The notes below the pieces were generated by a model that did not search any database, was not told where the DNA came from, and was given only the letters and a program-made list of their open reading frames with translations. The translations under genes and the position numbers were made by a program. Below, piece by piece: positions 17,630 to 26,117 of a DNA stretch of 64,000 nt (position 1 is the stretch's first letter; the number at the start of each line of letters is the position of its first letter). The stretch lies in the NCBI GenBank assembly GCA_005772895.1, contig SXIH01000058.1, positions 42,418 to 106,417 of the forward strand, in the 5' to 3' direction. Source of the stretch: Bacteroidota bacterium (lineage in GTDB: Bacteria > Bacteroidota > Bacteroidia > 2-12-FULL-35-15).

Positions 17630-18573
17630 GAAAAATATTAGTTACTGGTGGTGCTGGAAATGTTGGAAGTGCATTAGTTGAAAAGCTTCTGCAGTCTCCA
17701 GATAATATGGTCATCATCGTTGATAATCTTTCTACCGGATTTCTTTCAAAACTTCCAAGAGAAAAAAGCAATAGTTGGGATTTTATAAAAGCAGACGTAA
17801 ATAATTTGAAAGCCATTTCAACTATTATGTCATCTTATAATTTTGATTATGTTTTCCATTTTGCAGCAGTAGTTGGTGTTTTAAGAACTCAGGAAAACCC
17901 TTTGAGTGTGCTGGATGATATAAAGGGTATTAGAAATGTGTTGGATTGTTCCAGAAATACTTCTGTAAAACGTGTGTTCTTTTCTTCTTCTTCGGAAGTT
18001 TATGGTGAGCCCGTTTCTTTGCCGCAGCATGAACATAACACACCATTAAACTCCCGATTACCCTACGCGGTAGTTAAAAACGTTGGTGAATCCTATTGCA
18101 GAAGTTATTATCAGGAACATAAATTGAATTATACAATTTTCCGGTTTTTTAATACATATGGTCCAAATCAAAGTACAGATTTTGTTGTTGCTCGTTTTTT
18201 GGCTGCAGCATTAAAAAATCAGGATATTACAATTTATGGTGATGGTAGTCAAACCCGTACCTTTACTTATGTGGACGATACCATTGATACCTGTTTAAAA
18301 TGTTTGTACAATGATCTGCATGTGAATGATGTAATTAACATTGGAAACGATAAGCTCTGTAAAGTAATGGATTTAGCATCGCTGATTATTAATATGACAG
18401 ATTCAAAGTCAAAAATAATTCACTTACCTCCTTTAGCAGAAGGTGATATGACTAGAAGGCAACCCGATAATTCTAAAATGCTGAAGGTGCTTAATCGTCC
18501 ATTGATAACATTGGATGATGGTTTGAAGCACATGATTCAATCAAAATATTTTTTATCCTCAATTGGTTTGTAA
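17626..18573 (+). CDS. NAD-dependent epimerase/dehydratase (extended SDR)
   Basis: Starting at the ATG at 17626, the protein opens with MRKILVTGGAGNVG, the Rossmann GxxGxxG motif at residues 8-14. The catalytic triad is visible as the Ser run SSSEVYG (about 121-127) and Y147-x3-K151 (YAVVK). RFFNTYGPNQ and GDGSQTRTFTYVDD are classic for UDP-glucose epimerase, UDP-glucuronate decarboxylase and dTDP-glucose dehydratase relatives. The decarboxylase/4-epimerase group seems the closest match. It provides a nucleotide-sugar precursor for the locus. An upstream in-frame start at 17596 was rejected because it lies inside the previous gene and adds residues before the Rossmann strand. The next gene follows with no gap. 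Confidence 0.88.
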   Translation: MRKILVTGGAGNVGSALVEKLLQSPDNMVIIVDNLSTGFLSKLPREKSNSWDFIKADVNNLKAISTIMSSYNFDYVFHFAAVVGVLRTQENPLSVLDDIKGIRNVLDCSRNTSVKRVFFSSSSEVYGEPVSLPQHEHNTPLNSRLPYAVVKNVGESYCRSYYQEHKLNYTIFRFFNTYGPNQSTDFVVARFLAAALKNQDITIYGDGSQTRTFTYVDDTIDTCLKCLYNDLHVNDVINIGNDKLCKVMDLASLIINMTDSKSKIIHLPPLAEGDMTRRQPDNSKMLKVLNRPLITLDDGLKHMIQSKYFLSSIGL

Positions 18574-19701
18574 ATGATTCCATTTAATAAACCATATTAC
18601 TCCGGAAAAGAAAAAAGTTATATCGCAAAGGCGATGGAAACGAAAATTTTGACCGGGGACATGAAAATGATTCGTGATTGTGAATCTTTTCTTGAAAGTA
18701 AGTATCACTTTAAAAAAGTATTTCTTACGAATTCCTGCACAATGGCACTTGAGATATCTGCTTTAGTGGTAGATATCCAGCCAGGAGATGAAGTGATTTT
18801 GCCTTCGTATACATATGTTTCTACTGCAAATGCATTTGCTTTGAGAGGAGCAAAACTTATTTTTACTGATAGTAAATCAAATCATCCTAATATGGATGAA
18901 AAATTAATCGAAAGTTTAATAACTGATAAAACGAAAGCAATTGTGCTTGTACATTATGCAGGTGTTTCATGTGATTTTTCAATGATTCAAAATCTGGCAA
19001 AAAAACACAATCTGTTTATTATTGAGGATGCTGCACAATGTATTGATTCGTACTATTTGGATAGTCCGATAGGTACGTTAGGTGACATTGCCTGTTTTTC
19101 TTTTCATGAAACCAAAAATATTCATTGTGGTGAAGGTGGTTTCATTGCAATAAATAATCCTACTTTATTGGAAAAAACTGAAATTATTAGAAACAAAGGA
19201 ACAAACAGAACGGCTTTTGCAAGAGGAGAAGTAGCAAAGTACGAATGGATTGATCTGGGGTTTTCTTCTATGCCTAGTGCTATTTCCGCAGCTTTTCTTT
19301 TTTCTCAGTTAGAAAAAATTGAAAAGGTTCAAAAAAAAAGATTGAGACTTTGGAAGAATTATTTTAAAATATTAAAGCCATTACAAAAATCAAAACAAAT
19401 TCAATTGCCTTTTATTCCAAAATATGCTTCCAACAACGCACACATTTTTTATTTTATATGTTCGTCTGAAATAGAAAGAAATGATTTGATTTCATTCTTA
19501 GATTCGAATGGAATTCAAGCTGTTTTTCATTATCAGTCGTTGCATGCGAGTCCATACTACAAATCAAAACACGACAATAGAACTTTAGCGAACGCAGATA
19601 AGTATAGCCAATGCTTGGTTCGTATGCCTTTGTTTTACGATCTTAAAACAGATGAACAAGAATTTATTTGTTCAAAAGTAATTGAATTTTATTCCAAATA
19701 G
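18574..19701 (+). CDS. rffA: dTDP-4-amino-4,6-dideoxygalactose transaminase (WecE/RffA type)
   Basis: This 375-aa PLP enzyme of the DegT/DnrJ/EryC1/StrS family matches WecE very closely in its motifs. These include MIPFNKP at the start, LTNSCTMALE, DIQPGDEVILPSYTYVSTAN, VHYAGVSCD, IIEDAAQ, and FSFHETKN, whose Lys181 is the expected PLP-binding residue. WecE converts dTDP-4-keto-6-deoxyglucose to dTDP-fucosamine (dTDP-4-amino-4,6-dideoxygalactose) using glutamate. Its presence predicts an aminated deoxysugar in the polymer. The genes for making the 4-keto precursor (rfbA/rfbB type) are not in this window. Confidence 0.9.
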   Translation: MIPFNKPYYSGKEKSYIAKAMETKILTGDMKMIRDCESFLESKYHFKKVFLTNSCTMALEISALVVDIQPGDEVILPSYTYVSTANAFALRGAKLIFTDSKSNHPNMDEKLIESLITDKTKAIVLVHYAGVSCDFSMIQNLAKKHNLFIIEDAAQCIDSYYLDSPIGTLGDIACFSFHETKNIHCGEGGFIAINNPTLLEKTEIIRNKGTNRTAFARGEVAKYEWIDLGFSSMPSAISAAFLFSQLEKIEKVQKKRLRLWKNYFKILKPLQKSKQIQLPFIPKYASNNAHIFYFICSSEIERNDLISFLDSNGIQAVFHYQSLHASPYYKSKHDNRTLANADKYSQCLVRMPLFYDLKTDEQEFICSKVIEFYSK

Positions 19702-19702
19702 T

Positions 19703-21592
19703 ATGTGTGGAATCAATGGAATTTTAGGGTTAAAAGATTTAAAGCTTGCAAAAGAAAAAGTGCAGGCAATGAATATTAAAATGAAACATCGAGGACCCGA
19801 TGATAAAGGTGTTTTTGTAAATGACGATATTGTTTTAGGTCACAGAAGACTCTCTATTATTGATCTTTCTGCCGCAGGACATCAACCTATGTCTTCCTAT
19901 GATGGGAGATATCATATAGTTTATAATGGTGAATTATATAATTTCAAAGAGCTCAAATTTGAATTAACCAGGGTTATAAGCGGTTCCAATCAGCAAGCTT
20001 ACTTTTTTCAAACCAATACCGATACAGAAGTTATTATTGCAGCATATGCACGTTGGGGTGATGAATGTGTGAATCATTTTAATGGAATGTTTGCTTTTGC
20101 GATTTGGGATAATTTAAAGAAAGAACTTTTTATTGCACGTGATAGACTGGGTATTAAACCTTTGTATTATATCTATACAAATAATACACTTGCATTTTCT
20201 TCTGAAATACGTTCACTTTTAGCGAGCGAATTAATTCCAAGACAATTAGATGAAAATAGTTTGGTTGATTATCTCCGTTATCAAACCGTTCATGCTCCCG
20301 ATACTATAGTAAAAGGTGTTAAAATGCTTATGCCCGGACACTATTTAAAAAGTAACAATGGCAAAATTACAATTCATTGTTATTGGAATCTTAAAAAAAA
20401 TATAAATCATGCTTCAGATGGAAAATCATATTCAGAAGTTTGTGAAGATGTAAATACCTTACTTACAAAAGCAGTTGAAAGAAGGTTAATTGCAGATGTC
20501 CCTTTCGGAGCATTTCTTTCAGGTGGAATTGATTCGAGTGCTATTGTAGGGTTGATGTCCAAAGTGTCTACTGAAAAAGTAAAAACATTTTCAGTAACAT
20601 TTGATGAAAGTGAATTTTCTGAATCAAAATACGCACAACTAATTGCAAAAAAATTCAATACCGACCATCACGAAATAAAACTAAATCCTTCAGATTTTCT
20701 AAAAGAATTACCGAATGCATTAAAGGCAATGGATCATCCAAGCGGTGATGGTCCTAATACTTATATAGTTTCAAAGGCTACAAAAGAAGCCGGAATAACA
20801 ATGGCATTATCAGGTTTGGGTGGAGACGAGTTGTTTGCCGGATATGATGTTTTTAAACGTTCTCTGGAATTAAATAAGAAAGCCTGGTTGAATGTTGTTC
20901 CAAAATTTATGCGTGGAGCTGGGGGAAATGTGTTGACAAAAGTGAAACCAGGAGTAGCTGCTGAAAAAATTTCTGAATTTTTAAAACAAGATTCTATAAA
21001 TTTTGAATCGTTTTATCCTTTATCCCGACAAGTGCTGATGGATAAGGAAATTGCTAGCATACTTAAAAAGAAAGAATTAACAGCAAATAAGGTTTCTGCA
21101 ATTATAGATGATTCTCTTGGTATCAACTCTCAAATTTCTCAAGTTTCCATTGCAGAAATTTCAACCTATATGCAAAATGTATTGTTGGGTGATGCTGATC
21201 AAATGAGTATGGCGCATGCTTTAGAAGTTCGTGTTCCTTTTATTGATTACACTTTAGTTGAATACGTATTAGGTGTTCCCGATAAATATAAAAGCACTAA
21301 ATCGCCCAAAAAATTACTTGTTGATGCATTAGGAGATTTGTTGCCTTCTGAAATTGTTAACAGACCTAAAATGGGCTTTACTTTTCCTTGGAAGGATTGG
21401 ATGCAAAATGAAATGAAAGGATTTTGTGAGCAAAAGATTATTTCACTCTCTAAACGTAAACTGTTCAACGAAAAAGAAGTTGTGGAGCTTTGGAATAAGT
21501 TTTTAAAGAATGATCCTAAAATAACATGGTCAAGAATATGGATATTGGTTGTTTTGGAAAGCTGGCTTATTGAAAATCAGATTATTGATTAA
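19703..21592 (+). CDS. asnB: Asparagine synthase (glutamine-hydrolysing)-type amidotransferase
   Basis: Starting at ATG 19703, Cys2 becomes the N-terminal nucleophile of the class II glutaminase domain (MCGINGILG). KHRGPDD, HRRLSIIDLS and VYNGELYN follow. The synthetase half has the PPi loop SGGIDSS at about 273-279, SGLGGDELFAGYD and the late LEVRVPFIDY. The 629-aa length is normal for AsnB. Copies inside polysaccharide loci often amidate a sugar acid (WbpS-like) rather than make asparagine, and the placement suggests that here. The upstream in-frame start at 19682 was rejected since it would bury the catalytic Cys. Confidence 0.9.
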   Translation: MCGINGILGLKDLKLAKEKVQAMNIKMKHRGPDDKGVFVNDDIVLGHRRLSIIDLSAAGHQPMSSYDGRYHIVYNGELYNFKELKFELTRVISGSNQQAYFFQTNTDTEVIIAAYARWGDECVNHFNGMFAFAIWDNLKKELFIARDRLGIKPLYYIYTNNTLAFSSEIRSLLASELIPRQLDENSLVDYLRYQTVHAPDTIVKGVKMLMPGHYLKSNNGKITIHCYWNLKKNINHASDGKSYSEVCEDVNTLLTKAVERRLIADVPFGAFLSGGIDSSAIVGLMSKVSTEKVKTFSVTFDESEFSESKYAQLIAKKFNTDHHEIKLNPSDFLKELPNALKAMDHPSGDGPNTYIVSKATKEAGITMALSGLGGDELFAGYDVFKRSLELNKKAWLNVVPKFMRGAGGNVLTKVKPGVAAEKISEFLKQDSINFESFYPLSRQVLMDKEIASILKKKELTANKVSAIIDDSLGINSQISQVSIAEISTYMQNVLLGDADQMSMAHALEVRVPFIDYTLVEYVLGVPDKYKSTKSPKKLLVDALGDLLPSEIVNRPKMGFTFPWKDWMQNEMKGFCEQKIISLSKRKLFNEKEVVELWNKFLKNDPKITWSRIWILVVLESWLIENQIID

Positions 21593-22758
21593 TGCATAAA
21601 AAGAAAATATTGATATTCGTTGATTGGTATTTGCCTGGCTATAAAGCTGGAGGCCCAATTAAATCTATATCTTCAATGGTGGAATTCTTGAAAAACGATT
21701 TTGATTTTTTGATTATTACTACTGATACAGATTTTGGAGAAAAAGCACCATATAAGTCTATTAAGTCTGATGAATGGATAAAAATAAATGATTCAATATC
21801 TGTTTTTTATGCCTCCAACTCATTTTTGAAACGTAAAAATTTATTAAATCTTATTCAATCAGTTAAATTTGATGCAGTTTATCTGAATAGTTTTTTTTCT
21901 TTTTACTTTTCATTGCTTCCTCTTCAATTTTTTAAAAAGAATAACATTCAGGTTCCTGTTGTTCTTGCTCCACGTGGGATGCTGGGAAGAGGAGCCTTGC
22001 AATTAAAATCAACTAAGAAGAAATTATTCATTTTAATTTCAAAGTTGGTCGGGCTACACAATAATATTTTTTGGCATGCTACTTCAGATCAGGAAAAAAA
22101 TGAAATATTAGATGTTTATGGAGCAAAAGCAAAAGTTACAATTGTCCCCAATCTTCAATTTAATTTAAATTCCACTTTATTTAAATCTCCCGAAAAAAAA
22201 AATCAAGAGTTAAAACTGTTTTTTCTTTCTCGGATTTCTGAAAAGAAAAATTTGTTGTTTGCTTTGAATAGATTAATGAGTATAAAAATGACATCTGACG
22301 TTATTTTTGATATTTATGGGCCTATTGAAGATGAAATTTATTGGAATAAGTGTCTGTCATTGATTAATCAACTGAAAGCAAAAGGTGTGACCGTCAATTA
22401 TTTGGGTGCAATTCCTAATGAAAAAGTAGCCGAATCAATTGCTCCATATCATTTCCTTTTTCTTCCTACCTTGAATGAAAATTACGGGCATGTGATAGTT
22501 GAGGCATTTTTAAATGCTAAACCAGTTATTATCAGCGACCAGACACCATGGAGGAATTTGGAAAAAAGCAACGCAGGTTGGGATATTCCTTTGAATAATA
22601 TTAGTAAATTTGATTCTGTCATTGAAGAATGTATAGAAATGGAAAATGCTAAATACATCGAAATGGTTAATGCTACTATTTTATATGCAAAACAACATTG
22701 TAACTCCGAGAATAGTGTAGAAGCTACAAAAAACATGTTTAATGATTTAATGAAATGA
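21592..22758 (+). CDS. Glycosyltransferase, GT4 family
   Basis: This 388-aa protein has the N-terminal GT4 loop DWYLPGYKAGGPIKSI, LAPRGMLGRGALQLK in the acceptor half, and the donor half starting LKLFFLSRISEKKNL. The EX7E-type motif is in LPTLNENYGHVIVEAFLNA. The LAPRGML form recurs in colanic-acid-like clusters. It starts at the ATG overlapping the asnB stop (TAATG) and overlaps the acetyltransferase gene by 4 bp. Confidence 0.88.
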   Translation: MHKKKILIFVDWYLPGYKAGGPIKSISSMVEFLKNDFDFLIITTDTDFGEKAPYKSIKSDEWIKINDSISVFYASNSFLKRKNLLNLIQSVKFDAVYLNSFFSFYFSLLPLQFFKKNNIQVPVVLAPRGMLGRGALQLKSTKKKLFILISKLVGLHNNIFWHATSDQEKNEILDVYGAKAKVTIVPNLQFNLNSTLFKSPEKKNQELKLFFLSRISEKKNLLFALNRLMSIKMTSDVIFDIYGPIEDEIYWNKCLSLINQLKAKGVTVNYLGAIPNEKVAESIAPYHFLFLPTLNENYGHVIVEAFLNAKPVIISDQTPWRNLEKSNAGWDIPLNNISKFDSVIEECIEMENAKYIEMVNATILYAKQHCNSENSVEATKNMFNDLMK

Positions 22759-23303
22759 ACAAAACCAATTTATCTAAGTTTGATAATGCCTGGTACAATT
22801 CTGGAGGAAATGCTGTGAAGCGACTTTTGTGGTATTTTACGAATGTTGTTTGGTTCAATTCTGGTTTTCCTTTAAGCGGTATAAAAGTGTTCATGCTCCG
22901 CTTGTATGGAGCAAAAATTGGTTCAGGTGTTGTTATTAAGCCTCGTGTAAATATTAAATATCCCTGGAAATTGAAAGTAGGAAATAACGTATGGATTGGT
23001 GAGCAGGTTTGGATTGATAATCTTGGAGTTGTTACTATTGGCGATAATGTTTGCATATCTCAAGGCTCATTTTTGTTATGTGGAAATCATGATTATAAAA
23101 AAGAAGCATTTGATTTGATTGTCGGAGATATAACATTGGAAGAAGGAGTCTGGATTGGAGCAAAAGCAACTGTTTGTCCCGGTGTTACATGTTTTACTCA
23201 TTCTGTATTAGCAGTTGGGTCAGTTGCTACTTCCAATTTAGAGGCATATAAAATCTATCAAGGCAATCCAGCTTCAATTGTAAGAGAAAGAATTATCCAA
23301 TAA
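22755..23303 (+). CDS. wcaF: WcaF-family acetyltransferase (hexapeptide repeat)
   Basis: The 182-aa protein has the N-terminal region of WcaF-type enzymes (SKFDNAWYNSGG, FPLSGIKVFMLRLYGAKIG). A left-handed beta-helix of hexapeptide repeats follows (KVGNNVWIGEQVWIDNLG), with LCGNHDY supplying the likely catalytic His and GVWIGAKATVCPGV near the end. WcaF acetylates a sugar of colanic acid from acetyl-CoA. Here it would decorate the local polymer. It is translationally coupled on both sides: 4-bp overlap upstream and TAATG downstream. Confidence 0.87.
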   Translation: MNKTNLSKFDNAWYNSGGNAVKRLLWYFTNVVWFNSGFPLSGIKVFMLRLYGAKIGSGVVIKPRVNIKYPWKLKVGNNVWIGEQVWIDNLGVVTIGDNVCISQGSFLLCGNHDYKKEAFDLIVGDITLEEGVWIGAKATVCPGVTCFTHSVLAVGSVATSNLEAYKIYQGNPASIVRERIIQ

Positions 23304-24052
23304 TGCTCAAAGTTTCAATCATAACTGTCTGCTACAATAGCTCCAAAACTATTGAAAGTACTATTCAATCTGTTATCACCCAAAATTATTCCTCTATTGA
23401 ATACATAATTATTGATGGCTTGTCTTCCGATAATACACTTCAAATTGTAGAAAGGTATAATGACAAAATAGCAAAAGTAATTTCTGAAAAAGATAAAGGC
23501 ATTTATGATGCTATTAATAAAGGAATTGCTCATGCTACAGGAGATATAGTTGCCATTCTGCATGCAGATGATTTTTATACTGATAAGAATGTTATTTCTA
23601 CAATTGTAGATGCTTTTAAAAAACAAAATGTAGATGCAGTGTATGGAGATTTACAGTATGTCGACAGGGTGGATGCAGATAAAGTTAAACGTAATTGGAT
23701 TTCAGGAGCATATCAAAAACAGAATTTTTTAAAAGGATGGATGCCTCCTCATCCTTCTTTTTTTGTAAGAAGAGAGTGTTATAATAAGTTTGGTAATTTT
23801 AATACAACTTTATTATCTGCTGCTGATTACGAATTAATGCTTCGTTTTTTATATAAAAATAATTGCTCAGTTGCATACATTCCTAAAGTGCTTGTGAAAA
23901 TGAGAGTGGGAGGGAAGAGTAATGTTTCGTTGATGAACCGTATAAAAGCTAACAGAGAGGACAAAAAAGCCTGGGAATTGAACGGGCTATCCCCTTCTAT
24001 GTTTACTTTCGTTAGAAAACCACTTTCTAAATTAGGCCAGTTTTTTTCATAA
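23303..24052 (+). CDS. Glycosyltransferase, GT2 family (WcaE-like)
   Basis: This 249-aa protein has a GT-A fold. The nucleotide-binding start is VSIITVCYNSSKTIESTI, followed by IIDGLSSDNT. The metal-binding DxD-type motif lies in AILHADDFY, and the downstream MPPHPSFFVRRE and SAADYELMLRF are typical of the colanic-acid WcaE group. SEKDKGIYDAINKG is another conserved family stretch. It is the last gene of the polysaccharide locus, ending 16 bp before a bidirectional terminator. Confidence 0.9.
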   Translation: MLKVSIITVCYNSSKTIESTIQSVITQNYSSIEYIIIDGLSSDNTLQIVERYNDKIAKVISEKDKGIYDAINKGIAHATGDIVAILHADDFYTDKNVISTIVDAFKKQNVDAVYGDLQYVDRVDADKVKRNWISGAYQKQNFLKGWMPPHPSFFVRRECYNKFGNFNTTLLSAADYELMLRFLYKNNCSVAYIPKVLVKMRVGGKSNVSLMNRIKANREDKKAWELNGLSPSMFTFVRKPLSKLGQFFS

Positions 24053-24068
24053 ATTGTATAGCATAAAA

Positions 24069-24097
24069 AAATCCGCTCCGAAAATCGGAGCGGATTT
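24069..24097. terminator. Bidirectional intrinsic terminator between convergent genes
   Basis: A perfect 13-bp stem (24069-24081 with 24085-24097; core TCCGCTCCGA) closes a 3-nt AAA loop. It is flanked by an A run on the left and T/A-rich sequence on the right. It lies between the plus-strand GT2 gene and the minus-strand barrel gene, so it can serve both. Confidence 0.9.
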
Positions 24098-24104
24098 AAA
24101 TATT

Positions 24105-25013
24105 TTAGAACTTGGCACGTATCTTACGTTTCTTGTATTTCTTGTGTTTGAAAATACTTCCGTATTTAGAACGATAAAAAGAACTTTTTCCTCTGATGAT
24201 ATAGCTATAATTTATAGAGGTGGTAATATATGAATCGTTATGAGATGGATCACCGCGTTTAGAGCCAGCAACATAATTATCAGATGAAGGAACTCCGGCT
24301 ACATTTCCTAATTCGTCTCTTCTGTTTGCTAAAGCAACTGCTTCAGCGCTTGTTAAATCGGCAGGATCAACATAAACTGTACTAACATCATCTAAATAAT
24401 CGGTAAAAGTTGTTCTCCAATCAAACTCCCATCCTATACGATGTTTTTTGTCGATTGTAAAATACAATCCAATACCTAATGGGATAGATGCACCAATTTT
24501 CTTGTATTTAACGCCTTCTGTTTGGAGAGGTTGTAAAGCAGTCCAAGAACCATTGTAATAAGCTTTCGGGCTGTGATAAAATCCTGCAATACCAACAAAT
24601 GCATACATTCTGAAATCGTTTCGATAGCGGTAGGTGTGACCTAAATCAGGAACATCAACAAAAAAGAATTGACCTGTTAATTCTAATTCATACAAATCAT
24701 TTCTAAAAGATAAATTTCTGCCCATTCTACCTGGGTTAGTTGACAAATAATCTGCACCAGCAATTCTGTTCCAGTTTAAACCTAGTTTTGCCGAAATAAT
24801 TGGTGTAAATTTATAACGAGCAAAGCCGCCAACTGCAAATTGAGTTTTAGATAATTTTAAATCTGCAATAAAATCTTTACGAGTTTCAGATTTTCCACCC
24901 ATCTCACCTAAATAGTTAGAAGCTCCGGCATGAACACCAAAATCCCAAAGATACTGTCCAAAACCCATAAATGGTAATGAAGACAATGATAATATGACTA
25001 ATAATTTACGCAT
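24105..25013 (-). CDS. Outer-membrane beta-barrel protein, DUF6089 / PorG-like
   Basis: A signal peptide (about residues 1-19, ending GFGQ) precedes a protein of alternating strands. The start is WDFGVHAGASNYLGEMGG, the pattern of the DUF6089 family, which includes PorG-like barrel proteins associated with the type IX secretion system. FTPIISAKLGLNWNRIAG, FYELE-type strands and IPLGIGLYFTIDKKHRIG fit transmembrane beta-strands. The C terminus is strongly basic (KHKKYKKRKIRAKF), unusual for a barrel that ends in a strand. A PorG role is an inference from family resemblance and the presence of T9SS cargo nearby. Confidence 0.75.
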   Translation of the reverse strand: MRKLLVILSLSSLPFMGFGQYLWDFGVHAGASNYLGEMGGKSETRKDFIADLKLSKTQFAVGGFARYKFTPIISAKLGLNWNRIAGADYLSTNPGRMGRNLSFRNDLYELELTGQFFFVDVPDLGHTYRYRNDFRMYAFVGIAGFYHSPKAYYNGSWTALQPLQTEGVKYKKIGASIPLGIGLYFTIDKKHRIGWEFDWRTTFTDYLDDVSTVYVDPADLTSAEAVALANRRDELGNVAGVPSSDNYVAGSKRGDPSHNDSYITTSINYSYIIRGKSSFYRSKYGSIFKHKKYKKRKIRAKF

Positions 25014-25017
25014 CTTG

Positions 25018-25025
25018 CAAATTTA
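25018..25025 (-). promoter_or_regulatory. Candidate -7 box (TAAATTTG) just before the PorG-like gene
   Basis: On the minus strand TAAATTTG matches TAnnTTTG. Only 4 nt separate it from the ATG at 25013. TTTG at 25051-25048 lies 22 nt upstream as a possible -33 element. Transcription would begin at or next to the start codon. Confidence 0.45.
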
Positions 25026-25105
25026 TAAAAATTATCGATAAAAATACCAAATAATAATTTTTTACCTTCGTAACTTCTTATACAAAAATAAACAAGAAAA
25101 TTTAA

Positions 25106-26053
25106 ATGGACAATAGGATAACTCGCCTTTTTAATATCAAATACCCAATAATTCAAGCAGGAATGATTTGGTGTAGCGGATGGGAATTGGCTGCAGCAGT
25201 TACTAATGCTGGTGGTTTAGGGGTTATAGGAAGTGGAAGCATGTATCCCGATATTCTGAAAGAACATATTCAGAAATGCAAAAAAGCGACCAATAATGGT
25301 ATTTTTGCGGTAAATATTCCGATGCTTTATCCTGATATTGACAAACAAATGGAAGTTATTGTTTCTGAGGGAGTTAAAGTTGTTTTTACCTCTGCCGGAA
25401 ATCCCAAAACCTGGACCTCAAAACTAAAAGAAAAAGGAATAATTGTAGTTCACGTAATTGCCAATGCAAAGTTTGCTCAAAAAGCAGAAGAAGCTGGTGT
25501 AGATGCTATTGTTGCTGAAGGCTTTGAAGCAGGCGGACACAACGGTAGAGAAGAGACAACCACACTTTGTTTGATTCCCCTTATTAAAAAATCTGTAAAA
25601 ATTCCTGTAATTGCTGCAGGAGGAATAGCTACAGGAAGAGCAATGCTTGCTGCTATGGCATTGGGTGCTGATGGTGTTCAAATTGGTAGCCGCTTTGTTG
25701 CTTCTGAAGAATCATCTGCAAATATTAATTTTAAAAATGCTGTAATCACTTCTAAAGAAGGTGATACTAAACTCACGTTAAAACAACTGACTCCGGTTCG
25801 TTTGCTGAAAAATAAATTTTTTGACGATGTTCAAAATGCAGAAAATAATTGTGCATCGGTTGATGAATTATCAAAATTACTAGGCAGAGCTCGTGCGAAA
25901 AGAGGTATGTTTGAGGGAGATTTAGAAGAAGGTGAATTGGAGATCGGACAGGTTGCTGCAATCATCAGAGAAATAAAACCTGCAAAAGATATTATAGAAG
26001 AAATTATTACAGAATACAATCAGGCAAAAGCAGAATTATTAAAAGGATTTTAA
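25106..26053 (+). CDS. Nitronate monooxygenase / FabK-like flavoenzyme
   Basis: This 315-aa TIM-barrel FMN protein of the 2-nitropropane dioxygenase family has YPIIQAGMIWCSGWELAAAV with AGGLGVIGSG at the start, EGFEAGGHNG with the conserved His145, and the phosphate-binding IAAGGIATGRAMLAAMALGA with VQIGSRF. Enzymes of this group either oxidise nitronates or act as the FMN-dependent enoyl-ACP reductase FabK, and the two are hard to separate by eye. No fatty-acid genes flank it. It is followed by a small GC-rich hairpin and then the M16 peptidase gene. Confidence 0.85.
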   Translation: MDNRITRLFNIKYPIIQAGMIWCSGWELAAAVTNAGGLGVIGSGSMYPDILKEHIQKCKKATNNGIFAVNIPMLYPDIDKQMEVIVSEGVKVVFTSAGNPKTWTSKLKEKGIIVVHVIANAKFAQKAEEAGVDAIVAEGFEAGGHNGREETTTLCLIPLIKKSVKIPVIAAGGIATGRAMLAAMALGADGVQIGSRFVASEESSANINFKNAVITSKEGDTKLTLKQLTPVRLLKNKFFDDVQNAENNCASVDELSKLLGRARAKRGMFEGDLEEGELEIGQVAAIIREIKPAKDIIEEIITEYNQAKAELLKGF

Positions 26054-26055
26054 TT

Positions 26056-26074
26056 CCCCCTTTGAAAAAGGGGG
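26056..26074. repeat. Small GC-rich palindrome (8-bp stem, 3-nt loop)
   Basis: CCCCCTTT pairs perfectly with AAAGGGGG around a GAA loop, directly after the nitronate monooxygenase stop, followed by GGGGCTAGGGGATTA. It may help end transcription. The C/G block stands out from the AT-rich surroundings and has the look of a dispersed palindromic repeat. Confidence 0.6.
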
Positions 26075-26117
26075 CTAGGGGATTAATGAGAATGTTACTT
26101 AGAACGAAAATTACATT

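Noticed and set aside
22739..23056. Minus-strand 105-aa frame
   Set aside because: It mirrors the hexapeptide-repeat acetyltransferase gene and has no independent support.
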